Below, piece by piece: positions 41,106 to 49,694 of a stretch of DNA of 49,802 nucleotides. The translations under genes were made by a program, and so were the position numbers. Under the pieces are notes generated by a model. The model was not told where the DNA came from. It saw only the letters and a list, made by a program, of their open reading frames with translations, and ran no database searches. The stretch is from UASB124 sp041662445 (lineage in GTDB: Bacteria > Babelota > Babeliae > Babelales > RVW-14). Positions within the stretch are counted from its first letter, which is position 1; every line of letters begins with the position of its first letter. The stretch is taken from contig JBAZSL010000013.1 of NCBI GenBank assembly GCA_041662445.1, positions 1 to 49,802 on the forward strand, written 5' to 3'.

Positions 41106-42251
41106 CAGGACTTACGCAACATAGTCAAAGTTCCCCTTGGCAGCTGACTTCCATGTATCAAGATAGTTGGGTTTTACGTTCCTGAGATGGTTTATAACAT
41201 CTTCAACGCAAGCAAGATTCATCAAAGACATTTGTACGCTGGCTAATGCATACGCATGCATAACATAAAGAATGTGCTGGCGCTGCTTTTCAATAGAACG
41301 CATCTGACAATCACCGAGCCCGAGATATTGCTTGGCTGTTCTATGGAATAATTCGATATTCCATCGTATTCTATAAAGTTCGACAACTTCGTAAGGATCG
41401 ATTAGATCATTGCTCACAAGATAAATTGTCGCTCCATTATAAATTTTGATAACGTAAAAATAGCATTCAATCTCCTTAAAAGTGCCCTTTGCCATTTTTA
41501 CTCGATTGTTCTTTTTGAGCCGTAAAACATTTTTCAACTGACCTTCGATCCCATCGATAGCGACAACTCTGCTACGCGGTATTTTCATCAAATAATTGAT
41601 CTGTTCGTTATTTAAAAATGTGAGCATACATTTTGTTGCGAAGTGAGCATCAGCCAGCACTCGCTTGATTCTGAAATGCTTGATTACTTGCTTGGTTACC
41701 TCAATGGCAATATCACTTTTTGTTCGATAACTTGCTTGGGCAAGTTCTTTGCTGACGAATGGTATTGCTTCAATTGGGATATTGATGTGCCTGTCGGTCA
41801 ATAGCGATGTAACAACCTTTAATCCAAGAGCAGCTCTTCCGAGGCTACCATCGAAACCTACGTCTAGTCCTTCGATTAATTTCGAATACAGCTTCGTTAG
41901 CTGCGTATCATCGTGAATGAGATCTGTTTCATCGGCATTTAATTCGTTGAGTGCGAGAGTTCGAAGAGATTGAGTCGCATCTTCCTGCTTTGCAGCCGCA
42001 CAAGCGAGCTCTCTTTGAACGCTATCATGCGACCTGTTGATCGTATCCGATAAATTTGTACAAACTTTTTTCTCTGGGCAAAGCAACAATGCTTCTACGT
42101 ATTGAGGCGTATTTGTTTTTTGATATGATTGAACAGCATGCATGTATGGTGTCTCCTTTTTATGGCATGTTTGATCACATCATAAAAGGGAACACCATTT
42201 ACATAAGAAATCAAGATCTAAAGATAACTTTCAGCTACTGCGTAAGTCCTG
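41106..42251 (-). mobile_element. IS4-type insertion sequence (1146 bp)
   Basis: Perfect 13-bp terminal inverted repeats CAGGACTTACGCA (41106-41118) and TGCGTAAGTCCTG (42239-42251), flanked by a 6-bp target duplication TATATC (41100-41105 and 42252-42257). The first seven bases of the repeats match those of the element at 3371-4592 (CAGGACTT), so the two elements are related but distinct. The element sits inside an exported protein gene. Confidence 0.95.
41112..42143 (-). CDS. IS4-type DDE transposase
   Basis: 343 residues. Catalytic residues: Asp in LIHDDTQLTKLY, Asp in VLADAHFATKC and Glu in the Y-x2-R-x3-E-x6-K signature YRIRWNIELFHRTAK, followed by QYLGLGDCQMRS. All are present, so the enzyme looks active. 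AGGAGA precedes the ATG. It is similar in the C-terminal region to the transposase at 3391-4491 (RWxIxxxxRTxKQYLGLxDCQMRS) but shorter. Confidence 0.94.
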   Translation of the reverse strand: MHAVQSYQKTNTPQYVEALLLCPEKKVCTNLSDTINRSHDSVQRELACAAAKQEDATQSLRTLALNELNADETDLIHDDTQLTKLYSKLIEGLDVGFDGSLGRAALGLKVVTSLLTDRHINIPIEAIPFVSKELAQASYRTKSDIAIEVTKQVIKHFRIKRVLADAHFATKCMLTFLNNEQINYLMKIPRSRVVAIDGIEGQLKNVLRLKKNNRVKMAKGTFKEIECYFYVIKIYNGATIYLVSNDLIDPYEVVELYRIRWNIELFHRTAKQYLGLGDCQMRSIEKQRQHILYVMHAYALASVQMSLMNLACVEDVINHLRNVKPNYLDTWKSAAKGNFDYVA

Positions 42252-42968
42252 TATATCGGCTTTTTCGGAAATTGATTCAACTTGTTGAGGCGTGAGGCTT
42301 GCCCTTAGTTTTCGCATTTCAGGGAACAACGCTCTCTGTTCGTCTTGAAGTTCCTCTAATGAGTATCCTTTGAACCTGGCAGGAACCGCATAGTCACACA
42401 CCCCAACATAGCGACATGCAAATTGAATAACGCGAATTTCTTTGAAGATTTCGAATAGTCTTTTTTCAACATCATTATAAGGGGTTGCCGCTATTTTCCC
42501 ATCATCAGTTTTGTTTTCAGCGCTTGCTTCGGTCATTTTTTCTAGCCACAGTGGATTGAGGCAATACCCTAGGCAAGGAGAACCTGATAGCTTTCCATAA
42601 TAGAATAGACCTTTACAATCTTCCTTAATGAGTCTAGCAGCCCGGTCGCCGACGCCACTCATTGCACTCAAAAGTCCAAGGCAAGGGGATTCATCAACTC
42701 CGGAAAAACAAATACTCAAATAATTTGCAAGCACAGGGTTTTTCCATAGCCGCTCATTTGACGCTAACATCTCGGCATCTTCGATATTAAAAAGTTGCTG
42801 GCAGGTCCCTTCTATTTCTACCTCGCCGCCCTTCAAATAACCACGTACGATTTTGCAACGGTCTCCTTTTTCAAACATTGCTCCACAAAAGCTAAAGCTG
42901 CCAAGTAATATAAGGCCAGCTATGATTGTTTGGTTGCAATTATGGCGTCTACCAACAAACATTTTCAC
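42231..42968 (-). CDS. exported protein, C-terminus replaced by an IS end
   Basis: 245 residues from a GTG at 42968 (AAGGA six bases upstream, then KMFVGRRHN); an ATG two codons on is an alternative. A signal peptide (IIAGLILLGSFSFCGAM) leads a cysteine-rich mature part with CQQLFNIEDAEMLASNERLW and LFYYGKLSGSPCLGYCLNPL. The latter matches IIYYAKVGGLEYCFHESWL of the small protein at 49214-49579, a distant paralogue. The last five residues (DLRSS) come from the inserted IS; the original end is at 41055-41105. Only about ten residues are lost, so it may still work. Function unknown. Confidence 0.72.
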   Translation of the reverse strand: MKMFVGRRHNCNQTIIAGLILLGSFSFCGAMFEKGDRCKIVRGYLKGGEVEIEGTCQQLFNIEDAEMLASNERLWKNPVLANYLSICFSGVDESPCLGLLSAMSGVGDRAARLIKEDCKGLFYYGKLSGSPCLGYCLNPLWLEKMTEASAENKTDDGKIAATPYNDVEKRLFEIFKEIRVIQFACRYVGVCDYAVPARFKGYSLEELQDEQRALFPEMRKLRASLTPQQVESISEKADIQDLRSS

Positions 42969-43135
42969 AAAAATTCCTTTCAGAAAACAAAAAAATAATT
43001 TAAGAAACGCCACGTAGTTTATCAAAAACGTTTTTATGTGCAAACCGATAAAATCCAAATATGTTCTGATATCATACCCCATGCTACGACAACGTCCTTG
43101 AGAGCCATGAGGAATCGCCATGCCCGGCGCTCATT

Positions 43136-43161
43136 AAAAAAGGGCCGGGAAGTTCCAGCCC
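43136..43161 (-). terminator. terminator of the RING/ankyrin gene
   Basis: On the minus strand GGGCTGG-AACTT-CCCGGCCC forms a short GC-rich stem followed by a run of six T. It lies about 48 bp beyond the stop of the gene ending at 43209. Confidence 0.7.
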
Positions 43162-43208
43162 TGAACCGAATATAATGCAAACCTGTTATTTTTCAGACAC
43201 GTCCTTGA

Positions 43209-45296
43209 TCACTTTTTTGGCGTTTTTTTGGGCGCTTGTTTCTTCCCTTGCTTTTTGACGGCTGGCTTTTTCTTCGCCGCCGGTTTTTTGGGCTTCTCTT
43301 CATCCGCAAATACTACTACTGTCGCAAGCTTTTCTCTTTCCTTCTTCTCTTGAATCTCTTGAGCAAGAGCCTCTTTCTCTTTTTTTTCGCTAATTTTAAA
43401 CCTCATAACAGGATCGCCTTGCGCGTCACAAATCGGACAGTTGCTCCCAGAACATATCTCATGAACATAATGACCACATGGAAGAAGCGCAAAAGGAAAT
43501 GGCCAAAATTCATATTTGATCCTTGCCCAGTCCGAAGGACCTCCCCATTTTTTACAGACTGGGCACTTCGTGCCAAGCTTTATAATAATATCCATAACCT
43601 GATGAACAAGCTTTTTTTTCTCCTGCGGGGACGCATATGGATATACCTTAGCAATAAACAGCAAACGTTTTTCCGGTGAAAGTTCATACGATGGATCAAG
43701 CAATGCAATAATTAAGTCATTCCCTTTTTCACGTGCCCAATCAAGTGCTATTTTGCCATCGCACTTCAAACTTTTATCGGCCCCAGCAGTAAGAAGTAAA
43801 AGTTTAACCGCGTCAAAACATTCCTCACGTGTTGCAAGTATGAGTGCTGTGCCATATTTGCTTTCTTTATTAACATCGGCCTTTGCTTTGATTAACTCCT
43901 CTAATGCGTCCCAGAATCCATGGAGTAATCCATGGAGAAATGATTTCTTCTTTTTTTCATCGCAAGCGGCAAGCATCAGAGCCGTCATCCCATTGGCATC
44001 AGTTCTCTCAAGGTCAGCATGGACTTTAATCAAAGCTCGAATTGCACCCACATTGCCATTAACAGCTGCATGCATGAGTGCAGTCCCTCCGACGTTGTTC
44101 TGCGCATCAATATCCGATTTTTGAATTAAATCATCCAGAACATCCATGCACTTCTCATTCACTACTACCTTCATGAGTGCGGTTGTTCCATCAGAACTTT
44201 TTATTTTGGCAAGATCTGGATTTTCCTGAAGCATAGATTTTATAGTGGCAACATTGCATTTTTCGATTTCCCCAAACCACGCATTTTTTGTTGCGGATGG
44301 TATTTTTCCCTCGGCAGCCTCTTTCTTCTCCGTATTTGTTAGCATCGTAATAATTTTGTTTTTATTTCTTTCGCTTTTAAGCTTTTTAGCAAAATCCAAT
44401 GCCGTTTCACCATTCTTTGTTTTCACATCGGGGTTAGCGCCGCCATCAAGAAGTGCCGCAACGGCATCCACTTTGCCCTTGCCGGCAGCAAGAATGAGCG
44501 CTGTTGCGCCGCTCTCACTTTGCTTATCAATTTCTGCATGTGCCGTAAGCAATGCCCGTATTGCTTCATGAAAACCTCTTAGAGCAGCAAGCGCGAGAGG
44601 CGTATCCCCTCCCTTGGCTTGTATGTTAAAATCAGATCCAGCCTTAATAAGCATATCCACAATCTCTACTCGATCTTGCCGATCGTACTCGGCAAATTGT
44701 GGGCCAATTATGGCATATATCAGCGCGGTACGGCCTTGTTCATCTATTGCACGAACATCAGCTTTATTGTCGAGAAGCGTTTGTACAACATCGTTAGAAG
44801 CATTATTTGCGGCGACCATTAATGGCGTGCAATTAGCTGGTTTGGTTCTGACATCAACCTGAGCTCCAAGCTTAATGATTGCTTTAACGTATGCTGATGA
44901 AATACTTGTGGCCGCATAATGCATTGCGGTCATGCCATCAGCATCCACTACTTGAATAGCAGAACGCAAGTCTATAGTGCCCGCATCAACGAGTTCTTGC
45001 ATTTTGCCTTCTGTGGCGTAGCATAGCCAATAGTCTGCAACATAATTTCGTATTTTTAACGCCTCCATTAATCCATTACGGCCACGTTCATTCTTTATTA
45101 AAAAAAGCTCAGGGTGATCCAAAAACATTTTATACGCATCCCTGCTATTCTTACTATCTATTGACTCAAACCATGCTTTTTTTAATTCATCAGAGACTTT
45201 TATTTCCGCAGGCTTCTTTTCCTCCGTCATCCCCCACAAACTACCCACCATGCAGCCGCAGGCGACAAGGGCCAACAGGCCTTTACAGATTCTCAT
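43209..45296 (-). CDS. exported ankyrin-repeat protein with C-terminal RING-H2 finger
   Basis: 695 residues from the ATG at 45296 (GGAGAGGAG upstream). Signal peptide MRICKGLLALVACGCMVGS. Two blocks of ankyrin repeats (about 110-330 and 340-560), for example TPLMVAANNASNDVVQTLLD and TALILAAGKGKVDAVAALLD. A RING-H2 finger follows: Cys578, Cys581, Cys607, His609, His612, Cys615, Cys620, Cys623. The tail is Lys/Pro/Ala-rich (KPAAKKKPAVKKQGKK). RING-H2 with ankyrin repeats is a eukaryote-like E3 ligase layout; an effector role is inference. The first 194 bp with promoter and signal are shared with the gene at 46824-47765, and the second ankyrin block resembles that of its neighbour at 45510-46745. 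Confidence 0.85.
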   Translation of the reverse strand: MRICKGLLALVACGCMVGSLWGMTEEKKPAEIKVSDELKKAWFESIDSKNSRDAYKMFLDHPELFLIKNERGRNGLMEALKIRNYVADYWLCYATEGKMQELVDAGTIDLRSAIQVVDADGMTAMHYAATSISSAYVKAIIKLGAQVDVRTKPANCTPLMVAANNASNDVVQTLLDNKADVRAIDEQGRTALIYAIIGPQFAEYDRQDRVEIVDMLIKAGSDFNIQAKGGDTPLALAALRGFHEAIRALLTAHAEIDKQSESGATALILAAGKGKVDAVAALLDGGANPDVKTKNGETALDFAKKLKSERNKNKIITMLTNTEKKEAAEGKIPSATKNAWFGEIEKCNVATIKSMLQENPDLAKIKSSDGTTALMKVVVNEKCMDVLDDLIQKSDIDAQNNVGGTALMHAAVNGNVGAIRALIKVHADLERTDANGMTALMLAACDEKKKKSFLHGLLHGFWDALEELIKAKADVNKESKYGTALILATREECFDAVKLLLLTAGADKSLKCDGKIALDWAREKGNDLIIALLDPSYELSPEKRLLFIAKVYPYASPQEKKKLVHQVMDIIIKLGTKCPVCKKWGGPSDWARIKYEFWPFPFALLPCGHYVHEICSGSNCPICDAQGDPVMRFKISEKKEKEALAQEIQEKKEREKLATVVVFADEEKPKKPAAKKKPAVKKQGKKQAPKKTPKK

Positions 45297-45421
45297 CACA
45301 ATCTCCTCTCCGTAACAACCGCGATCCATTACCACCTCAGGACCGTATGCACAAGAGTTAATCTGAAGGGTGGGTGGTGGTGCAAGAGTTGGGTAATTTT
45401 AGTGTAAGCAGCAACACATTT
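45228..45421 (-). repeat. 194-bp promoter/signal-peptide cassette, copy A
   Basis: Covers the upstream region, ribosome-binding site and signal-peptide codons of the gene starting at 45296. It is nearly identical (a few substitutions) over the whole 194 bp to 47697-47890. The similarity stops after the signal peptide (..VGSLWGM), where the mature proteins differ. A TTGCAC hexamer lies within it, but no clear -10. Confidence 0.9.
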
Positions 45422-45430
45422 GAATAAACA

Positions 45431-45464
45431 CCAAGCCCCACCTACGTACTTCGGCGAGGCTTGG
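45431..45464. terminator. terminator-like hairpin
   Basis: CCAAGCC (45431-45437) pairs with GGCTTGG (45458-45464); plus-strand T-run follows, minus-strand side is only moderately T-rich. Located 46-80 bp beyond the stop of the ankyrin gene at 45510, it may end that transcript. Confidence 0.5.
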
Positions 45465-45509
45465 TTTTTTGTATGCTAAAAGTGCTGTTAACGGAGTTGC
45501 TTGTATTGT

Positions 45510-46745
45510 TTATTTTTTAGCGCATTTCTTTTTTGGTAATTTTGGTGCTGGTCTTTTTGGAGCTGGTGGCCGTTGCTTTTTTTCTGCTATTTTTTGTTCA
45601 GGAGCAGCTTCTAACAATTTTATAATCTCGCCATTTTTACCTTCACGCGCATAATCGAGCGCCGTTTTGCCATCATTATCTTTAAGATTTTTATTGGCAC
45701 CCGCATCAAGCAGGGTTGTGACAGTATCTGCATGTTCTTGGCGTGTCGCCATTATCAAAGCGGTTGAGCCATCAGCATCCTGCTTATCAAGATCTGGATG
45801 AGCTGCAAACAATGCCTGTATCACGCGCTTATTAGCCCAGAGAGAACTGCCATACGCAGCATACATAAGAGCGGTTACGCCAATAATATCCTGAGCATTA
45901 ATATCGGAATATTTGATCAATTCATCCAATACTTCAGCACCTTTTTTATCAAATCCTTCCCATGATCCATTATTAGCCTCTTTGATCACCTTCATCAATG
46001 CTGTTGAACCATTAAAACTTTTTATTTTTGCAAGATTGGGATTTTTTTGCAACATGGATTCTACTGTATCAATATCACCAGTTTCGACAGCCCAAAACCA
46101 TGTAGTTTTTTCTTTCGGCGTAATACCCTGATTGTCAGCAACCCTAAGCATCTTAAGTACAGCATTCTTGACAATAAGATTGTCTTCTTTAAGTGCCCCT
46201 GCCAAATCTAATGCTGTTCTTCCCTGCTGATCTTTTATGTCGGTGCGAGCTCCACCATCCAAAAGAACCGCAACCGTTTCCATTTTATCTTGATCGCCCC
46301 GATCAGAAATAACAGCATGCATAAGTGCTGTCATTCCATCCTGCATTTGTGCATCAATTTTGGCCCCAGCATACAACAATCTTCTTATAGCTTTATTAAA
46401 CCCAGAATATGCGGCAACTATCAGAGAACTACGTCCATTACCTTCTAGTTTTGCATTGACATCAGATCCTGCTTGAATAAGCCGCGCTACAATTGCATCA
46501 TAAACCCCAGATCTACCATGCCCATACTGCCCGAAAACTGCAGACAATAATGCAGTCGTACCAGCAGGTCCTTTTTCATTGACATCAACATGCTCTTTAT
46601 CAAGCAATTCGTTCACTTTATCAAATTCACCAGCATCAGCAGCTTGCATTAAGGGCGTTACTTTGCATTCTACTTTCATGCCCACTAGAGTATCTAACAA
46701 ACAACTGCAGGTAACAAAAAGTAACAAAGATTTATTTATCCTCAT
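45510..46745 (-). CDS. exported ankyrin-repeat protein
   Basis: 411 residues. Signal peptide from the ATG at 46745 (MRINKSLLLFVTCSCLLDTL). About nine ankyrin repeats in two blocks, separated by a linker with TTWFWAVETGDIDTVESMLQ, which also occurs in the neighbour at 43209-45296 as NAWFGEIEKCNVATIKSMLQ. Basic Pro/Lys tail (KRPAPKLPKKKCAKK). No RING. The shared linker and second block show that the two genes descend from one another or have recombined. Host-interaction role is inference from ankyrins plus export. Confidence 0.82.
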   Translation of the reverse strand: MRINKSLLLFVTCSCLLDTLVGMKVECKVTPLMQAADAGEFDKVNELLDKEHVDVNEKGPAGTTALLSAVFGQYGHGRSGVYDAIVARLIQAGSDVNAKLEGNGRSSLIVAAYSGFNKAIRRLLYAGAKIDAQMQDGMTALMHAVISDRGDQDKMETVAVLLDGGARTDIKDQQGRTALDLAGALKEDNLIVKNAVLKMLRVADNQGITPKEKTTWFWAVETGDIDTVESMLQKNPNLAKIKSFNGSTALMKVIKEANNGSWEGFDKKGAEVLDELIKYSDINAQDIIGVTALMYAAYGSSLWANKRVIQALFAAHPDLDKQDADGSTALIMATRQEHADTVTTLLDAGANKNLKDNDGKTALDYAREGKNGEIIKLLEAAPEQKIAEKKQRPPAPKRPAPKLPKKKCAKK

Positions 46746-46823
46746 CATACACTCCTCTTTTCCTTCTAACCGCCTTGTACTCCCTCCCAGGATGGCATCT
46801 GTGAATTAGACGATCATTCTTCG

Positions 46824-47765
46824 CTAGTTAAAATTTAATTTTTCGAGCGCAGCAGAAAGAAGCTTGCGCGCATCTTCATAAAATTCTGATGTTTGAGAAA
46901 GTGCATACTCAATTGCTGTTTTTTGTTCTTCTACTGTTTTTTTAGCGAAACCATCAAGTAAAACTGCAAGCGCTTTTGTATTTAACACGCGAGCTGCACG
47001 GACCAATGTTTCTTTATCAAATACAACCCCCTTATCAAGCAACATTTTTGCAATTTCGGCATTTCCTTCATAACCGCCATGAATTAAGGCAACATCCAAA
47101 GCTGTATATCCTCGCGCATTTTTAATTTCAAGATTAATTTTTTCGCTCGCAAGCAATTCTTCTACCACCTCAATAATGCCATCTCGTTGTGCAGAATTGA
47201 TCGCCAACATTAATGGGGTATCGCCTTCATTTTCTGAGGACCTCACTTGAGCATTAACATTCGCACCATGATCACATAATATTTTTACGACGCCAGCGCT
47301 ACCATATTGGGCAGCATCGGTTAAAGGGGTAGTTCCTTCTTCAGCATATACCGCATTAACATCTGCCCCCTTTCCAATTAATGCATTTATAATATCCACC
47401 TGATTGCTTCGCTGTGTAATTCCACGTTTATCTGTTTTTGGAGGAATAGCATGCATCAAAACAGATGGATAATCACCATCTCCAGCACAAACATCTGCTC
47501 CTCGTGCAAGTAAAAACTTTACAATCTTTAAATCACCCTTACGTGCAGCAATCTTTATTGCTGAAAGGCCCTGATCTTGCTGGTTAATCAATATCCAATT
47601 TTCTTTAAGAGCCTGCTTGACCTTATCAAGACTACCTTTTTCAACTGCCACGAGTAATGGCCATTTTTTTTCTCTTTCTCTCCGTTGCTTACTAAACATC
47701 CCCCACAAACTACCCACCATGCAGCCGCAGGCGACAAGGGCCAACAGGCCTTTACAGATTCTCAT
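46824..47765 (-). CDS. exported ankyrin-repeat protein
   Basis: 313 residues from the ATG at 47765. The signal peptide and upstream region are the same cassette as at 45296 (MRICKGLLALVACGCMVGSL). Mature part begins MFSKQRREREKKWPLL, then about six ankyrin repeats (LKIVKFLLARGADVCAG, AGVVKILCDHGANVNAQ, AEIAKMLLDKGVVFD). No RING or basic tail. The mature part is unlike that of the other cassette-bearing gene. Confidence 0.82.
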   Translation of the reverse strand: MRICKGLLALVACGCMVGSLWGMFSKQRREREKKWPLLVAVEKGSLDKVKQALKENWILINQQDQGLSAIKIAARKGDLKIVKFLLARGADVCAGDGDYPSVLMHAIPPKTDKRGITQRSNQVDIINALIGKGADVNAVYAEEGTTPLTDAAQYGSAGVVKILCDHGANVNAQVRSSENEGDTPLMLAINSAQRDGIIEVVEELLASEKINLEIKNARGYTALDVALIHGGYEGNAEIAKMLLDKGVVFDKETLVRAARVLNTKALAVLLDGFAKKTVEEQKTAIEYALSQTSEFYEDARKLLSAALEKLNFN

Positions 47766-47890
47766 CACAATCTCCTCTCCGTAACAACCGCGATCCATTA
47801 CCACTTAAGGACCGTATGCACAAGAGTTAATCTGAAGGGTGGGTGGTGGTGCAAGAGTTGGGTAATTTTAGTGTATGCCGCAACACATTT
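47697..47890 (-). repeat. 194-bp promoter/signal-peptide cassette, copy B
   Basis: Near-identical to 45228-45421 in the same orientation, reaching from the signal-peptide end of the gene starting at 47765 to about 125 bp upstream of it. The difference CACTTAAGGACC versus CACCTCAGGACC is one of the few changes. Confidence 0.9.
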
Positions 47891-47990
47891 TGTTCCACTT
47901 GTGACACGAAAATTCAACACTAACGAAAAGTACTGTTTTGTGGTATAAGGACAGCGGCGTATTTTTTATCGTTTCTTGATGGGAATAATT

Positions 47991-49088
47991 ATGATGGTCA
48001 AGCAATATTACGTTATTACATCTTTCCTATTAATGCTCTCGTCAATGTATGCCAGTGATACAAACATAGAGCAACCACTATTACTTCACCTTAGCCCAAC
48101 CGAAATCAAACACAAATTGGAATCTGGCGAATTTATTACAATGCCACGATATATTGAAGAAATCAGTCATGATCAAAACTTCGATGTTAACGCCAAACTT
48201 GATAATCATGGGATGACGGCGTTGATGGTTGCTGCGCAATTACCCACTACAGAAATTCTAGAACGCTTACTTGGCAGAGGCGCACAGGTTAATGCTAAAA
48301 ATAATGCGGGTGAAACAGCTCTTATGTTTGCCTTTGCATGCGCATATGGAGATGATGAGCCAATCGAGGTTGTCAAACTTCTCATCGCACATGGCGCTGA
48401 CATGCATACCCATGATAATGATAATTACACCGCCCTTATGAAGGCAGCTGAATGCGGATACTCCAATATAGTGAATCTTTTACTCGCTCATGGAGCCGAA
48501 GTTAATGCGCAAGCCATCGATGGATCCACTGCACTTGTGCGAACGCTTCTGCGCAAACACGAAAAAATAGCAACATCCCTTATTGATCATGGCGCTCATG
48601 TAAACATCGAATGCACAATTAGCCCTCTCATAGCAGCCTCAACAAATGGACTCACTCTTAGCGTAGAGCTGCTTCTCAAAAAAGGCGCTCATGTAGAGGC
48701 AAAAGATCATGACGGGAAAACAGCTCTCATATGTGCTGCAGAAAACGGACATACCGATATTGTAAAGCTTCTGCTTGAAAAAGATGCTGATATTAATGCG
48801 CAAGAAAATGCAGGGCAAACCGCTTTAATAAATGCAACCGAGCAAGAACATATAGAGGTTGCAGAGATGATTATTAACAAAAATGCCAATGTAAACCTCC
48901 AAGATGGATTTGGACGCACTGCTCTCATGTGGGCAGCGCAGTTTGGGCAAAAACACATCGTGCAACGCCTGCTTGATAAAGGCGCTCATGTTAATATCAA
49001 GGATAACGAGGGTAGGACGGCGCTTATGTGGGCACAGGAGGGAAGCCAGCCAGATCAAGATATTGCAGCAATCCTCAAAGCCATTTGA
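47991..49088 (+). CDS. exported ankyrin-repeat protein
   Basis: 365 residues from the ATG at 47991, chosen because GGGA lies seven bases upstream; in-frame TTG/ATG codons slightly earlier overlap that site. Signal peptide VKQYYVITSFLLMLSSMYAS. About nine consecutive ankyrin repeats of high consensus quality (DGKTALICAAENGHTDIVKL, FGRTALMWAAQFGQKHIVQR). No other domain. It is on the opposite strand to the other three ankyrin genes and has no cassette. Likely exported; role in host interaction is inference. Confidence 0.85.
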   Translation: MMVKQYYVITSFLLMLSSMYASDTNIEQPLLLHLSPTEIKHKLESGEFITMPRYIEEISHDQNFDVNAKLDNHGMTALMVAAQLPTTEILERLLGRGAQVNAKNNAGETALMFAFACAYGDDEPIEVVKLLIAHGADMHTHDNDNYTALMKAAECGYSNIVNLLLAHGAEVNAQAIDGSTALVRTLLRKHEKIATSLIDHGAHVNIECTISPLIAASTNGLTLSVELLLKKGAHVEAKDHDGKTALICAAENGHTDIVKLLLEKDADINAQENAGQTALINATEQEHIEVAEMIINKNANVNLQDGFGRTALMWAAQFGQKHIVQRLLDKGAHVNIKDNEGRTALMWAQEGSQPDQDIAAILKAI

Positions 49089-49213
49089 TGGTGTTTATGA
49101 AAATCATGACATATAGTAGCTAATTTTCATAAAAAACTATGATCAAGCGGTAATTTATTTATGGAGACAATCAAAATCAGCAATGGGCAGAGGGACGGGT
49201 TATTTCAGCGCTA

Positions 49214-49579
49214 TTATTTTACTTCTTTTTCTTCAGCATATTCGTCCTCATCCGGTATCATCTTGAGCCATGATTCATGGAAACAATACTCAAGCCCCCC
49301 AACTTTCGCATAGTAGATAATGCCGTTATCACCAAGAAGTTCAGGTGGTAATGCAAGCGTGTACTTAACTAAGGGCATTATTCTAAGTGCTTTTTCAGAA
49401 TCCCAAAAATTCTCTATACCGAAAACTTCCTGTACCGTACCCTGCACTAATGCAGTTTCGCCAGCCATTTTCGGATATGGACAAGAGTCGAGAACGATAG
49501 CTTTTTTCATTGCGAAAAGCATTGGAGAAGTTGCCAAGGCGCCAACAACCAGAATCAACGCTTTTGTTATCTTCATCAT
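49214..49579 (-). CDS. small exported protein related to the IS-interrupted exported protein
   Basis: 121 residues from the ATG at 49579 (AGAGAG upstream); the frame extends further but without a suitable start. Signal peptide ITKALILVVGALATSPMLFA. Mature part CPYPKMAGETALVQGTVQEV then GIIYYAKVGGLEYCFHESWL and an acidic tail (DEDEYAEEKEVK). The QGTVQEVFGIEN and YYAKVGGLEYCFHESWL blocks correspond to EGTCQQLFNIED and YYGKLSGSPCLGYCLNPLWL in the protein at 42231-42968. Function unknown. Confidence 0.65.
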   Translation of the reverse strand: MMKITKALILVVGALATSPMLFAMKKAIVLDSCPYPKMAGETALVQGTVQEVFGIENFWDSEKALRIMPLVKYTLALPPELLGDNGIIYYAKVGGLEYCFHESWLKMIPDEDEYAEEKEVK

Positions 49580-49694
49580 ATCAAATTCTCTCTTCGTACA
49601 AATGGGAATATAGACTGAGACACCATTATAACCTACTAGGACAATAGCTAGGACAAGCTCGGACGTCAATAAGTGTCCTAGGACGTATCGACAT

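Noticed and set aside
43209..49088. Repeated short motifs, considered as CRISPR or tandem DNA repeats
   Set aside because: They are ankyrin repeats at the protein level, with varying codons and no spacer structure.
49096..49130. ATGAAAAT..ATTTTCAT hairpin between the last two genes as a terminator
   Set aside because: AT-only stem with no T-run on the side needed for either gene; too weak to call.
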